DNA of 64,000 nt, taken from Alcanivorax borkumensis SK2 (lineage in GTDB: Bacteria; Pseudomonadota; Gammaproteobacteria; Pseudomonadales; Alcanivoracaceae). The translations under genes were made by a program, and so were the position numbers. Shown in pieces: positions 37,306-47,523 of this stretch. The stretch covers positions 1,213,501 through 1,277,500 of the forward strand of contig NC_008260.1 of the NCBI RefSeq assembly GCF_000009365.1, in the 5' to 3' direction. Within the stretch, counting starts at the first letter, position 1, and every line of letters starts with the position of its first letter. A model generated the notes under the pieces. It was not told where the DNA came from and searched no databases. It saw nothing but the letters and a program-made list of their open reading frames with translations.

Positions 37306-38055
37306 ATGAAGGTTCTTGTACCCATCAAGCGAGTCGTTGATTACAACGTCAAGGTTCGCGTGAAGGCCGACAACTCTGGCGTTGATCTCGCCAATGTTAA
37401 AATGGCCATGAATCCCTTTTGTGAAATCGCTGTAGAAGAAGCAGTGCGTCTGAAAGAAAAGGGTGTGGTTACCGAAATTGTTGCCGTTACCGTCGGTCCT
37501 AAGGCCGCTCAGGAACAGCTGCGTACTGCCATGGCTCTGGGCGCCGACCGCTCCATCTTGGTCGAAACCGATGAAGAGGTTCAACCTCTGGGCATTGCTA
37601 AGGCACTGAAAGCCATCGTTGATGAAGAGAAGCCCGAGCTGGTTATTCTTGGCAAGCAGGCTATCGATGGCGACAACAACCAGACCGGCCAGATGCTGGC
37701 TGCGTTGGCTGGCATGCCGCAGGGCACCTTCGCTTCTGAAGTGGATGTGGCTGACGGTAAAGTGAAGGTTACCCGTGAAGTCGACGGTGGCCTGCAGACT
37801 GTTGAGCTGAGCCTGCCGGCAGTGGTTACCACTGACCTGCGTTTGAACGAGCCGCGTTACGCGTCTCTGCCGAATATCATGAAAGCCAAGAAAAAGCCGC
37901 TGGACACCAAGACAGCCGCTGATCTGGGCGTTGACCTGACTCCGCGTGTGACCACTGAAAAAGTGGAAGCTCCGGCTGAGCGTCAGGCTGGCATTATCGT
38001 TGGCTCCGTTGACGAGCTGGTCGAGAAACTGAAGAACGAAGCGAAGGTGATCTGA
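37306..38055 (+). CDS. etfB: electron transfer flavoprotein beta subunit
   Basis: A 249-residue ETF small subunit that binds AMP and accepts electrons, with EtfA, from acyl-CoA dehydrogenases such as the FadE in this window. [58 protein letters not shown] and the adenine-binding [26 protein letters not shown] are diagnostic. ATG 37306 follows GAGG by 6 bases. The stop overlaps etfA by one base. Confidence 0.97.
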   Translation: MKVLVPIKRVVDYNVKVRVKADNSGVDLANVKMAMNPFCEIAVEEAVRLKEKGVVTEIVAVTVGPKAAQEQLRTAMALGADRSILVETDEEVQPLGIAKALKAIVDEEKPELVILGKQAIDGDNNQTGQMLAALAGMPQGTFASEVDVADGKVKVTREVDGGLQTVELSLPAVVTTDLRLNEPRYASLPNIMKAKKKPLDTKTAADLGVDLTPRVTTEKVEAPAERQAGIIVGSVDELVEKLKNEAKVI

Positions 38056-38984
38056 TGAGTGTATTAGTTTACGCCGAACACGATAACGCCGCGCTCAACA
38101 AGGTCACCCTGAGTGTGGTTGCTGCTGCTAAAGAAATTGGCGGCGACATCACTGTGCTGGTAGCTGGTAAAGGCTGTGGCCCTGTTGCTGAGGAAGCCGC
38201 TAAAATTGATGGCGTTTCCAAAGTGCTGTGCGCAGACAACGATGCCTACGAGCATCAGCTGGCTGAAAACATTGGCGATCTGGTTGCTGAAGTTGCTGGC
38301 GATTACAGCCACATCTTGGCTGCTGCCACTACCACCGGTAAGAACTTCGCGCCTCGCGCGGCGGCTTTGCTGGACGTGGCTCAGATCTCTGAGATTTCCG
38401 ACGTGATCGATGCGGATACTTTCAAGCGTCCGATCTACGCTGGTAACGCCATTGCGACCGTTAAATGTGGCGATGCCAAGAAAGTGATCACCGTGCGTGG
38501 TACTTCTTTCGATGGCGTTGCAGCAGAAGGCGGTTCTGCTTCTGTTGAGAACATCGACGTTGCTAAAGACGCTGGCATTTCTTCCTTCGTGGGTGAAGAG
38601 CTGGCCAAGTCTGATCGTCCTGAGCTGACCTCTGCCGAGATCGTAATCTCCGGTGGTCGTGGCATGGGTAACGGCGAAAACTTCGAAATTCTGTACAAGC
38701 TGGCTGATAAGCTGGGCGCTGGCGTGGGTGCATCCCGTGCCGCCGTTGACGCAGGTTTCGTTCCTAACGACATGCAGGTCGGTCAGACCGGTAAAATCGT
38801 TGCGCCGAACCTGTACGTTGCTGTGGGCATCTCCGGTGCCATCCAGCATTTGGCCGGTATGAAAGACTCTAAGGTCATCGTTGCTATTAACAAGGACGAA
38901 GAAGCCCCCATCTTCCAGGTGGCGGACTACGGCCTAGTGGCTGACCTGTTCGAAGCAGTACCGGAGCTGGACGGCAAGCTGTAA
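38055..38984 (+). CDS. etfA: electron transfer flavoprotein alpha subunit
   Basis: A 309-residue ETF large subunit that carries the FAD. The N-terminal half is the alpha/beta domain; the C-terminal FAD domain shows [61 protein letters not shown] and [16 protein letters not shown]. It is translationally coupled to etfB (TGATG) and ends at a good terminator. Confidence 0.97.
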   Translation: MSVLVYAEHDNAALNKVTLSVVAAAKEIGGDITVLVAGKGCGPVAEEAAKIDGVSKVLCADNDAYEHQLAENIGDLVAEVAGDYSHILAAATTTGKNFAPRAAALLDVAQISEISDVIDADTFKRPIYAGNAIATVKCGDAKKVITVRGTSFDGVAAEGGSASVENIDVAKDAGISSFVGEELAKSDRPELTSAEIVISGGRGMGNGENFEILYKLADKLGAGVGASRAAVDAGFVPNDMQVGQTGKIVAPNLYVAVGISGAIQHLAGMKDSKVIVAINKDEEAPIFQVADYGLVADLFEAVPELDGKL

Positions 38985-39003
38985 AGCGCGCCTTCCGCAC
39001 CAA

Positions 39004-39032
39004 AAAAAACCCGGCCTTGTGCCGGGTTTTTT
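39004..39032 (+). terminator. rho-independent terminator after etfA
   Basis: CCCGGC (39010-39015) pairs with GCCGGG (39021-39026) around CTTGT, with six A-T pairs extending the stem and a T-run at 39027-39032. A second small hairpin, ATGTGGG with CCCACAT (39144-39164), lies farther on in the gap before the SDR gene. Confidence 0.92.
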
Positions 39033-39239
39033 GTTTTTGACGTTGGGCAAAATACAATCGTGGCTATTGGATCCAAAAGTGTGAACAACGGTTATTGGTT
39101 ATTTCAGATTCAATATTGTTGCTCGTTATAAATAACAGTATGAATGTGGGCGGAACACCCACATACCGTAAGGCGGTTTCGCGTTTTTGAATCTTGAACT
39201 CATTCTTCTGGGCAGGTTGAAAGCTACAAGAGCAAAGCA

Positions 39240-40022
39240 ATGCAAATTTTCAATGGAAAAACGGCACTGGTCACCGGTGCCTCCAGCGGCATTGGTCAGG
39301 AGCTCTCTCGTCAGCTTGCGGCGATGGGATGTAACCTGATTTTGGTGGCTCGCCGTACTGAGCGGTTGGAAGCGCTTGCGGCTGAATTATGCAGGGTGTC
39401 TGTTTGCGTAATTACGTCAGATTTGGCCGACCCTTTGGTGCCACAGCAGCTGTTTGATGAGGTGGCCCGCCGTGGTCTGAAGGTGGATATTCTGATTAAT
39501 AATGCGGGCTATGGGTATCAGAAAAACCTGTTGGAGTTATCGCTGGAACAAACACTCGGCATGCTAGAGGTGAACGACCGCGCTTTGCTGGCTCTCACCC
39601 GGTTATTTGCTGAGCCCATGGCGGAGAGGGGTGAGGGATGGATTTTGAATATCAGTTCTGTCTCTGCTTGGTTTCCGATTCCTGGTATGGCGACTTATGC
39701 TGCCAGTAAGGCGTTTGTGCAAACACTGGGCCGTGCTTTACACGAAGAATTGAAGCCTTGCGGGATTGTCGTCACTACCTTGAGTCCAGGTGGTACCCGC
39801 ACCGAATTTTCCAGCAAGGCCCGTGGGGAAATGGATCCGTCGCTGCAGAGAACCATGATGGCAGTGAGCCCGGTGGCTCGTGCCGGTTTGGTAGGCCTTG
39901 CCAAAGGGAAGGCGGTGGTGATCCCCGGCTGGCTTTACCGTTTAATGACGTTCATAACACGTTGCCTGCCTGAACGTTGGGCGGTTCGACTTGCTGGCAG
40001 TGTGATGGGGCGTCATCGCTAG
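39240..40022 (+). CDS. short-chain dehydrogenase/reductase
   Basis: A 260-residue Rossmann oxidoreductase. The cofactor motif TGASSGIG (residues about 12-19), the structural NNAGYGYQ, the catalytic Ser in ISSVSAWFPIPG and the YAASK catalytic pair are all present; the basic ARRTER after strand 2 suggests NADP(H). The substrate is not identifiable, but C-terminal features (LTRLFAEPMAERG, VTTLSPGGTRTEFS) resemble SDRs of lipid metabolism. It has a weak ribosome site and lies 135 bases before the TonB receptor in the same direction; a shared function is not evident. Confidence 0.9.
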   Translation: MQIFNGKTALVTGASSGIGQELSRQLAAMGCNLILVARRTERLEALAAELCRVSVCVITSDLADPLVPQQLFDEVARRGLKVDILINNAGYGYQKNLLELSLEQTLGMLEVNDRALLALTRLFAEPMAERGEGWILNISSVSAWFPIPGMATYAASKAFVQTLGRALHEELKPCGIVVTTLSPGGTRTEFSSKARGEMDPSLQRTMMAVSPVARAGLVGLAKGKAVVIPGWLYRLMTFITRCLPERWAVRLAGSVMGRHR

Positions 40023-40157
40023 GTTTAGGCATTGTTTGTCCCGTTTTTTGTTGCGTCGCTAATCGCGACAACAACCGTTCTGCCGCGACAATTCGCCGCA
40101 TTAGACCCTCCTTATGAACCACTATACTCGCGACCTACTGTTATTTCGGGGAAGGTC

Positions 40158-42254
40158 ATGAGAAAGCCGTTTTTATTATTATTTTGCCTTACGGCACCCG
40201 CTTGGGCTAACCAGCTGGATCCCGTGCTCGTGAATGACCAGCCAGAGCACAATACGCTTTCTGTCTCTCCTGAAGTTCGCCGTAGTGAGTTGTTTGTAGA
40301 AAGCCGTTCAGTGGGGGTGCTGGATGTGGAGAGCATTGAAGATGGCCATGTGGCTAATCAGGAAGACCTTTTCAAGCGGACCCCTGGTGTTTGGGTTGCT
40401 AATCAGAATGGCGGCGATGATGTGTTTCTGTCTATCCGGGGCTCAGGGCTGTCCACGACCAGTTTTGGCCGGGGTATCGTTAGCTATCAGGATGGGGTGC
40501 CCCTATCACGGCTGGATAATGGCACGACCAACCAGTTAATCGATCCGTTGTCTTACCGTTATGTGGAAGTGTACCGGGGCGCCAGTGCACTGACGCTTGG
40601 CGCATCGGCTCTGGGTGGTGCTATTAACTATGTCAGTGAGACAGGCCGCACCGCACCGGGTATTCGGTTGCGTACCGAATTGGGTGATTACGGCTGGCGG
40701 GCCAACCGCATTACCCTCGGGGGCAAGAAAGGCAATATGGATGGTTACCTGTCCTTGAGTCAGTCTGATTACCGGGGTTACCGCGATCACTCCAGCCAGT
40801 ATAACAAACGTGCCTCTGGTAACTTCGGTGTGCTTTTCGATAACGGTATCGAAAACCGGACCTATTTTTCTTCGGATGACGCTCAGCTGGAGTTGCCTGG
40901 CAGTATCCGCCGAGACCGCCTTGAAGACGATAGTCAGGAGGCTGGGGCATTTAATAAATCGTTCGATACGGATCGAAACTGGCGCGCAATCCGTTTGGCC
41001 AACCGTACTCTGATTCCTCTGGCGGGGGATCAACAACTTGTGGCCAGTGTCTTTTATAACCGGACTAACCTTGATCATTTGCCGACCCCTTTTGTGGGGA
41101 TTATTGATAACAGCAGTGAGTCTATTGGTGGCGCAGTGGATTATCGAAAGCACTGGAGCAAAGGGCATACCTTGCTGGCGGGGCTGCGATATTCCTATGG
41201 CCATGACGATAACACTCGCTTCCAACATGCACAGAACGGTAAGCAAAAGGGAAATCAGTTCCTCGATGATGTGTTTCGTGTGAAACAGGTGGAGGCTTAT
41301 GCTGAACAGCAATGGCAAGTCAGCGATCGCTGGCGGGTAGCGCTGGGGGCGCAATGGGTCGAGTCCGAACGTAGTTTGGATGATCTGCAAGCCAGCGTGC
41401 CGCCATTGTGCAGTAACTGCCCATTCTTTCCGCAGCCTTCCGGTGAGGCTGTGGACGACAGTTATACGGTGGATATGGGGGGCTTTTCCCCGAAGCTGGG
41501 CTTAAGCTTTACCCCGTTAGCAGGGCAAACCCTGTTCGTTCAGGTAGCACAGAGTATCGGTATGCCCTCCGGCTCAGAGCTAGGGGCACAGCCTGTGCCC
41601 GGATTACGCTTGGAGCAGCAGGAAGCCACCACCATCGAGCTTGGTTGGCGTGGCGTGGGTGATGTGCTGGACTGGGATATGGTGCTTTACCACGCCAATG
41701 TTGAAGATGAGCTGCTTAATATTGAAGTAAACGATGTGACAGCATTGTTCAATTCCCCCACTGATACAATTCACCAAGGGCTCGAAGCGGGTATCACTTG
41801 GCGCCTTCCCGGCAAAGAAAATGTGGCGCTGCAGACGGTCTACAATTGGTCCGATTTCACCTTTGATGACGATCCGATTTACGGAGACAATCAACTACCC
41901 GGCATTCCTGAGCACACTATTTTTACCGCCTTGCAGTGGCGCCCTTCTGCCCAGGTTTTGGTTGAGCCGAATCTGCGTTATGTCAGTGGTTATCCGCTCA
42001 CCTATACCAACAGCGGTGGCCGCTATTGGGAAACCGCGGGCTATTCGGTTTGGGGGTTGCGCTTGAGTCGTGAGTTCAACAACGGTCTGAAAGTATATTT
42101 CGATGGCCGCAATCTGGGCGATAAAGTGTATGCCAGCACCGGCAGTATCAGCACGGCACCGGCGTTAGCCTCTCCGTTTAATCCCAACCCAGTGGCCAGC
42201 GTTACCCCCGGTATTGGCCGCTCACTTTATGTCGGCGCGGAGTATCGTCTGTGA
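40158..42254 (+). CDS. TonB-dependent outer-membrane receptor
   Basis: A 698-residue outer-membrane gated channel. A signal peptide ends near AWA|NQ; a plug domain follows (DLFKRTPGVWVANQNGGDDVFLSIRGSG) and then a long beta-barrel with ALTLGASALGGAINYVS and a C-terminus ending in the aromatic/Arg pattern YVGAEYRL. The ligand is probably a siderophore or other metal complex, since the partner gene encodes a PepSY-type membrane protein, but no ligand motif is readable. ATG 40158 follows GGGGAAGG. A -10-like TATACT lies at 40123-40128 with a poor -35, and I found no clear Fur box. Confidence 0.92.
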   Translation: MRKPFLLLFCLTAPAWANQLDPVLVNDQPEHNTLSVSPEVRRSELFVESRSVGVLDVESIEDGHVANQEDLFKRTPGVWVANQNGGDDVFLSIRGSGLSTTSFGRGIVSYQDGVPLSRLDNGTTNQLIDPLSYRYVEVYRGASALTLGASALGGAINYVSETGRTAPGIRLRTELGDYGWRANRITLGGKKGNMDGYLSLSQSDYRGYRDHSSQYNKRASGNFGVLFDNGIENRTYFSSDDAQLELPGSIRRDRLEDDSQEAGAFNKSFDTDRNWRAIRLANRTLIPLAGDQQLVASVFYNRTNLDHLPTPFVGIIDNSSESIGGAVDYRKHWSKGHTLLAGLRYSYGHDDNTRFQHAQNGKQKGNQFLDDVFRVKQVEAYAEQQWQVSDRWRVALGAQWVESERSLDDLQASVPPLCSNCPFFPQPSGEAVDDSYTVDMGGFSPKLGLSFTPLAGQTLFVQVAQSIGMPSGSELGAQPVPGLRLEQQEATTIELGWRGVGDVLDWDMVLYHANVEDELLNIEVNDVTALFNSPTDTIHQGLEAGITWRLPGKENVALQTVYNWSDFTFDDDPIYGDNQLPGIPEHTIFTALQWRPSAQVLVEPNLRYVSGYPLTYTNSGGRYWETAGYSVWGLRLSREFNNGLKVYFDGRNLGDKVYASTGSISTAPALASPFNPNPVASVTPGIGRSLYVGAEYRL

Positions 42255-43648
42255 TGCGTTTTCTGATGACTTGGCATCGCCGCGCAGCCTGGTTAGTCGC
42301 GGTGCCATTGATGTTATGGTTACTGAGCGGGCTGTTACATCCCTTGATGGCGTGGGTGTTGAAGCCGCCTATGGAGGGCCACCAAATTGTTAGGCCTTTG
42401 CTGCCTAGCGCGGCTGAGGTCAGGCCGGTTGATGTTTTGCTGCAGGAGAAGGACATTGATGCGGTCACGAATGTTCAGCTGCAACAAATCGACGGAGGTT
42501 GGCAATACCGGGTAGTGGAGGCGGGACATACTCAACCGCGTTACTTTCATGCCGATAGCAGTGAAGAAATCGCCCATGGAGATCGTTTGCACGCCATCTG
42601 GCTGGCCAGAATGCTGGTGGATGATCCTGATGCGGGCATTCTTTCTGCCATACCGTTAGAGCAGTTCAGCAATGAATACCGTGAAGTTAACCGTCTGTTG
42701 CCCGTTTGGCGGGTGGCACTAGAGCGTGAGGACGGATTAACACTGTACTTGGATACGGAGCAGCAGCGGCTAGCCAGTGCGGCTACCTGGGGTCGGCGAC
42801 AAGCGCTCAAGGCATTTTCTTGGTTCCATAGCTGGCACTGGTTGCCGCACGCCGCGCGTACTCCCGTGGTGCTGCTGTTTTCCGTTCCCTTGCTATTGAT
42901 GTCACTGGGGGGGCTGATACTGCTCGTTCGGCGCTGGCGCCATTTAAACAAGGGCAATGGCGTGCGTCGTTGGCATCGCTGGTTGACTCTGGTCGGTGGG
43001 CTCTCTTTGTTTGGCTTTGCCAGCAGTGGTGTACATGTGGCGATTGATAAATTGAATCCGCCGCAATGGATAGATTTTCGGGATGACACGCTAATAGCAG
43101 TATCTTCATTGGCGACGAATCCGCTGATGCTAATGGATCGTGCAGTGGCGGTACGGCCGGTGCAAGTGGGTGACGACGTGTTGTGGCAATTCCAACAACA
43201 GGGTGAGAACGGCGTGACGGCACTGCAGTATGTTAATGCCGTGAAGGGCGAGAAGGTGACCGGTGCCGATGAAGCCTATGCGAAGAAACTGGTAGAGCGC
43301 TTTGTGGGTGAGTCCGTTGAGGTCCGAGACACAGAGCTACTTACGAAATTTCGTTTTGATTATCCTAGTGTCTACAAGCGTTTACCGGTGCGCAAGTTGT
43401 CGTTGGTGAATCAGCCGCAGCTGGCCATGCTGGTGGAAACTCGCAGTGGCCATATGGCTAACGAAGTCACTCCTTCTTCCATTCTACGTGCACTGCATTT
43501 CATCAATTTACATAAGTACCATTTCGTGGGCCGCCTAGGCCTATCCCCCCCGCAGCGAGATGCCGTAATGGTGGTTCTGGTGTTGCTGATCCTTGCCGCA
43601 CTGGTGTCCGGTATGCTGCTAGCTTGGAGGAGATTGGGCAAAGGTTAA
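42254..43648 (+). CDS. PepSY domain inner-membrane protein
   Basis: A 464-residue protein with a helix right at the N-terminus (WHRRAAWLVAVPLMLWLLSGLLHP) and others at about 205-232, 245-265 and the C-terminus (AVMVVLVLLILAALVSGMLLAW). The WHRRAAW start and HxW-rich helices match PepSY-associated transmembrane proteins that accompany TonB receptors and may reduce ferric complexes. The large soluble parts would be periplasmic. The ATG overlaps the receptor's stop by one base, so the two form a coupled pair. Confidence 0.85.
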   Translation: MRFLMTWHRRAAWLVAVPLMLWLLSGLLHPLMAWVLKPPMEGHQIVRPLLPSAAEVRPVDVLLQEKDIDAVTNVQLQQIDGGWQYRVVEAGHTQPRYFHADSSEEIAHGDRLHAIWLARMLVDDPDAGILSAIPLEQFSNEYREVNRLLPVWRVALEREDGLTLYLDTEQQRLASAATWGRRQALKAFSWFHSWHWLPHAARTPVVLLFSVPLLLMSLGGLILLVRRWRHLNKGNGVRRWHRWLTLVGGLSLFGFASSGVHVAIDKLNPPQWIDFRDDTLIAVSSLATNPLMLMDRAVAVRPVQVGDDVLWQFQQQGENGVTALQYVNAVKGEKVTGADEAYAKKLVERFVGESVEVRDTELLTKFRFDYPSVYKRLPVRKLSLVNQPQLAMLVETRSGHMANEVTPSSILRALHFINLHKYHFVGRLGLSPPQRDAVMVVLVLLILAALVSGMLLAWRRLGKG

Positions 43649-44341
43649 GCGCGTTGGCTGGCGACCAGCTTATCGCTATTGCAGCACGTTTAACCTGTGC
43701 CAGTGTGGCCACCCAGTCCCTGGGCCGTTTCTTCGGCCCGGGAGCAATTTCGCGCTACTTTTGAGTAGCGCGACACCTCTTGTGCCTCTTGGGCAAAGCT
43801 ACTCTGCCGAAGGGGGTGGCTATCGACAATGCGGGAGTGTTCGCTATGCAGCACGCTCACGCTACCGGTGCTGAGTCAGATCCCGTTCCGTTGTTACTGT
43901 TTGCGTGATCACCATTGTGTGTCTTGCACGCTCGCTGATATCTCCCTGTCATGGCGTTGATGTAGTGTGGTTCCTTGAATTTTCGGTTCAACTCGCCGTT
44001 TCCTGTACCGCGGCAGGGATTATCTTGTTCCTAGCAATTTTGATGGAGCAGGGCAGGGCGTTGCCTCCTAGCCACAGCCAGGCCTTAAGCGAGTTCGAAG
44101 GGGTATAGAGCCCGCATCAATCACTTCGCCACCAGCCTGGTAATGGTGATGATGGTGGCCAGAATAGTGCATTAAAGCCATGTGTTTTTTTGCTTTGCAC
44201 TTTATTGGCCCTTGGTAAGCCTCTGTGGTGATTTTTTACAGGCTAATGGGGGCATGTTTTGGCACAGGACTTGCTGCTTTATGCATTAGCAATACAAAAA
44301 GGACGATGCTTTTAGCGTGCTTCATTAACAGGGACGATGCC
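43649..44341. other. gene-free stretch with two hairpins
   Basis: No credible gene. Two hairpins follow the PepSY gene: GGGCCG (43722-43727) with CGGCCC (43734-43739), and a perfect 10-bp stem TCGCGCTACT (43750-43759) with AGTAGCGCGA (43764-43773) around TTTG. Neither has a T-run, but together they could end the receptor operon. The later part must hold the promoter of the Anbu cluster; I see no clear -35/-10 pair. Confidence 0.5.
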
Positions 44342-45787
44342 ATGCGTTCATTACAGTTGCCGGCAGTGCCCGGTTTCGATGAGATGATAGCGCCGGGCGG
44401 TGAGGTGCGACCTCACTACACGAGCTACCATGATTGGTTGCTCCGACAGGACCGAAGCTTACTGCTACGTAAGCGCAAGGAAGCAGAGCTGCAGTTTCAT
44501 CGTGTTGGGATTACGTTCAATGTTTACGGCGAGGAGAGCGGCACCGAACGACTTATCCCGTTTGATACCCTGCCGCGTGTCTTACCTGCCAGTGAGTGGA
44601 GTTTGTTGGAACGCGGTGCTATTCAGCGTGTTCAGGCACTGAATCTATTCCTGCATGATATTTACCACGACCAGAATATTATTCGCGACGGGCGTATTCC
44701 CGCAGAGCAGATTTTTGGTAATGCCCAATATCAGCCCTGTATGCAGGATGTTGACCTCCCCAATCAGGTCTATTCGCAAATCAGCGGGGTCGATCTTATT
44801 CGGGATGGTGAAGGATCTTGGTTTGTATTGGAGGACAACCTACGTACCCCTTCGGGGGTAAGCTACATGATTGAAAACCGGCGCATGATGATGCGCCTTT
44901 TTCCTGAATTGTTCGCCGGGCAGAGCGTGGCGCCAGTTGAGCACTACCCAGCATTGTTGCTGGAGACATTGCAGCAAAGCGCCACTCACAGCCATCCCTG
45001 CGTTGTGTTACTTACCCCGGGGCAGTTTAACAGTGCTTATTTTGAGCATGCCTTTTTGGCCCAGCAGATGGGTATCGAATTGGTAGAAGGCGCTGATCTG
45101 TTTGTAAAGAATGGTTATGTCTATATGCGGACTACCGCGGGCCCGCAGAAGGTGGACGTGATTTATCGGCGTATCGATGATGCGTTTCTTGATCCACTCG
45201 CGTTCCGTTCGGATTCCATGCTCGGCGTTCCCGGATTGATCTCGGTTTACCGTCAGGGGAACGTGGTGCTGGCCAATGCGGTGGGTACCGGAGTGGGCGA
45301 TGACAAATCTATCTATCCCTATGTGCCGGATATGATTCGATTCTATCTTGATGAGGAACCGATTCTCTCCAATGTCCCTACTTGGCAATGCCGAAAACAG
45401 GACGATCTGAAGGTAGTGTTGGAAAAATTACCGGAACTGGTTGTTAAAGAGGTTCATGGCGCCGGTGGTTACGGGATGTTGGTGGGGCCAGCAGCCAGTC
45501 AAACAGAAATTGAATCGTTTCGAGCGCGGCTGTTAGCGGATCCCGATAATTACATTGCACAACCCACTTTGTCATTGTCTACATGCCCGGTGTTTGTTGA
45601 CGAAGGTATTGCCCCTCGACACATTGACCTGCGACCTTTTGTGCTCAGCAGTAACGAACCCCGAGTCGTACCCGGTGGGCTGACACGGGTTGCGCTTAAG
45701 CCCGGTTCCTTGGTTGTTAATTCCTCACAGGGTGGTGGTACCAAGGATACTTGGGTTTTGGAGAGCGGGGAGGACAGCACATGCTGA
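44342..45787 (+). CDS. circularly permuted ATP-grasp family protein
   Basis: A 481-residue protein of the permuted ATP-grasp group (DUF404/DUF407 type). IPFDTLPRVLPASEWSLLERG, VQALNLFLHDIYHDQNI, FVLEDNLRTPSGVSYMIENR and LVVKEVHGAGGYGMLVGP are family signatures; the last is the ATP-binding part. Such proteins are predicted to join peptides or amino acids in an ATP-dependent step. ATG 44342 has AGGGA 7 bases upstream. It begins the four-gene Anbu cluster and its stop overlaps the alpha-E start. Confidence 0.9.
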   Translation: MRSLQLPAVPGFDEMIAPGGEVRPHYTSYHDWLLRQDRSLLLRKRKEAELQFHRVGITFNVYGEESGTERLIPFDTLPRVLPASEWSLLERGAIQRVQALNLFLHDIYHDQNIIRDGRIPAEQIFGNAQYQPCMQDVDLPNQVYSQISGVDLIRDGEGSWFVLEDNLRTPSGVSYMIENRRMMMRLFPELFAGQSVAPVEHYPALLLETLQQSATHSHPCVVLLTPGQFNSAYFEHAFLAQQMGIELVEGADLFVKNGYVYMRTTAGPQKVDVIYRRIDDAFLDPLAFRSDSMLGVPGLISVYRQGNVVLANAVGTGVGDDKSIYPYVPDMIRFYLDEEPILSNVPTWQCRKQDDLKVVLEKLPELVVKEVHGAGGYGMLVGPAASQTEIESFRARLLADPDNYIAQPTLSLSTCPVFVDEGIAPRHIDLRPFVLSSNEPRVVPGGLTRVALKPGSLVVNSSQGGGTKDTWVLESGEDSTC

Positions 45788-46716
45788 GTCGTACGGCATC
45801 CGACCTATACTGGCTATCACGTGACGTCGAACGGGCAGAAAATACCGCCCGGGTGCTGGACGTGGTGTGGAATCTGTCACTGATTCGTTACGCGGTCGAT
45901 ACCCAGCAGGAAATTACGGCGCCATTGTCCATTACCGGTACCTGGGATGACTATAGCGCCCGTTATGGCAAGGTAACCACGAATAATGTGCTGTACTTTT
46001 TTACCCTTGACCCTGACAGCCCAGCCAGCATTTATTCCTGTCTTCGCCAGGCCCGAGCCAGTGCTCATGCGGTGCGAGGAAAAATCACTTCAGAAATGTG
46101 GGAAAGCGTTAACGGTACTTGGCTAGAGCTCAAGGAAATCAGTCAAACCGGGCTGCAGAATTATGGCGAAACCGCTTTCTTTGAGTGGGTGAAAAATCGA
46201 TCACACCTGTTCCGTGGGGCTACCTATGGCACCCTGATGAGAAGCGATACTTTTCGTTTTTTACGCTTGGGGACCTTTATTGAAAGGGCGGATAACACCG
46301 CTCGTATTCTCGATGTTAAACACCGGGAAGAAGAATCGGAGAGTGACTCCACGGTGGATTATTACCGTTGGCATGCCTTGCTACGTTCATTGGGAGGGTA
46401 CGAAGCTTTTCGCGAAATGTTTAGTGAAACTATTAATGCCGAGCGCGTTGCCGAGTTGTTGATTCTCAGGCCGGAAGTTCCCCGGTCGTTGTTATCGTGT
46501 CTGCAAATGTTGTGTGAGCTTCTGCCTGCCATTGAAGGAGAGGCGGGACTTGAGGCTAAACGCTTAGCTGCTGTGCAACTTGCTCGTCTTCAATATGGCG
46601 ACATGGGGCATATTCTTGAGATTGGACTGCATAACTACCTGACTGATTTCTTGCGCCGGATTAATGAACTGGCTGACACCATTCAGAGTGAATACCTGGA
46701 GCTGGTATGGAATTAA
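45781..46716 (+). CDS. alpha-E domain protein (DUF403)
   Basis: A 311-residue, all-helical protein of the alpha-E family. MLSRTASDLYWLSRDVERAENTARVLDV and FRFLRLGTFIERADNTARILDVKH are the repeated signature (E-RAENTAR). It is nearly always encoded next to a permuted ATP-grasp protein and is thought to be its partner, but no activity is established. GGAGG lies 7 bases before the ATG. It overlaps the ATP-grasp gene by 7 bases and the transglutaminase gene by 10. Confidence 0.92.
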   Translation: MLSRTASDLYWLSRDVERAENTARVLDVVWNLSLIRYAVDTQQEITAPLSITGTWDDYSARYGKVTTNNVLYFFTLDPDSPASIYSCLRQARASAHAVRGKITSEMWESVNGTWLELKEISQTGLQNYGETAFFEWVKNRSHLFRGATYGTLMRSDTFRFLRLGTFIERADNTARILDVKHREEESESDSTVDYYRWHALLRSLGGYEAFREMFSETINAERVAELLILRPEVPRSLLSCLQMLCELLPAIEGEAGLEAKRLAAVQLARLQYGDMGHILEIGLHNYLTDFLRRINELADTIQSEYLELVWN

Positions 46717-47504
46717 CAATACGACATAGCACGGAATATCGTTATTCGGAACGGGTTAAGCACAGTACCCAGTACCTGCGGCTGACCCCCAGACCTTCGC
46801 TACGACAAAAAGTGCTGAACTGGACAATGGACTTGCCTGAACATGCGGAGAAAGTATCCGATGGGTATAACAATATCCTCCACGTGCTTACTCTGGATAG
46901 GCCCCACCAGGCTATTAATCTGACGGTACATGGACAGGTTGAGATTACGGATGAGGATAGCGAAGATGCCGATCAGCGCCTTTCTCCGCTGGTCTTTACA
47001 CGTAATACCTCGTTGACAAAGGCGGATGATTGTCTGGAAGAGCTAGCTCACCGATATGATGGCATGTCAGCGGAGCGCCATTTGGAAAATCTGAGCGAAG
47101 CAATACTTAGTGGCATGCCTTTTACACCAGGGGCAACACACGTAGGAAGCCGTGCCAGTGACGCCTGGAGCTTGCAGAAAGGGGTGTGCCAGGATCATAC
47201 CCACGTATTTTTGGCGTGTTGCCGTGCACTGGGAATGCCTGCGCGTTACGTTAGCGGTTATCTGTATAGTCGCGATTCAGAGCATGTGGCTAGCCATGCA
47301 TGGGCTGAAGTTTGGCATGATGACAGTTGGCATACCTTCGATGTTACCAATCAAACCTGTTTGCCGCGCCAGCATTTGAAACTGGCGGTGGGCATGGATT
47401 ACCTAGATGCTTGTCCTGTTCGTGGCGTCCGCTTCGGGGGTGGGGTAGAGTCGCTCGAAGCTGTGGCATGGGTTAGCGAGACCGTGCCTTCACAATCTCA
47501 GTGA
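46707..47504 (+). CDS. transglutaminase-like cysteine protease family protein
   Basis: A 265-residue cytoplasmic transglutaminase-fold protein. After an N-terminal beta domain (LTIRHSTEYRYSERVKHSTQYLRL) the catalytic triad is clear: Cys161 (GVCQDHTHV), His197 (SHAWAEVW) and Asp212 (TFDVTN). In this context it probably acts as a peptidase or transpeptidase on the products of the ATP-grasp/alpha-E pair; that is inference. It lies 19 bases before the Anbu gene. Confidence 0.92.
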   Translation: MELTIRHSTEYRYSERVKHSTQYLRLTPRPSLRQKVLNWTMDLPEHAEKVSDGYNNILHVLTLDRPHQAINLTVHGQVEITDEDSEDADQRLSPLVFTRNTSLTKADDCLEELAHRYDGMSAERHLENLSEAILSGMPFTPGATHVGSRASDAWSLQKGVCQDHTHVFLACCRALGMPARYVSGYLYSRDSEHVASHAWAEVWHDDSWHTFDVTNQTCLPRQHLKLAVGMDYLDACPVRGVRFGGGVESLEAVAWVSETVPSQSQ

Positions 47505-47523
47505 TGACACGGAGTAGCTCGGC

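Noticed and set aside
37026..37340. Open frame in the gap between ETF-QO and etfB
   Set aside because: No ribosome site, an unlike-protein composition, and it runs into etfB in another frame.
40023..40157. Fur box before the TonB receptor
   Set aside because: No GATAAT-type hexamer array was found; the inverted GTCGC/GCGAC near 40053-40068 is short and may be chance or a weak terminator.
43905..44108. Possible 67-residue hydrophobic protein before the Anbu cluster
   Set aside because: Starts with GTG without a ribosome site, and its codon use is unlike that of its neighbours. It is more likely chance.
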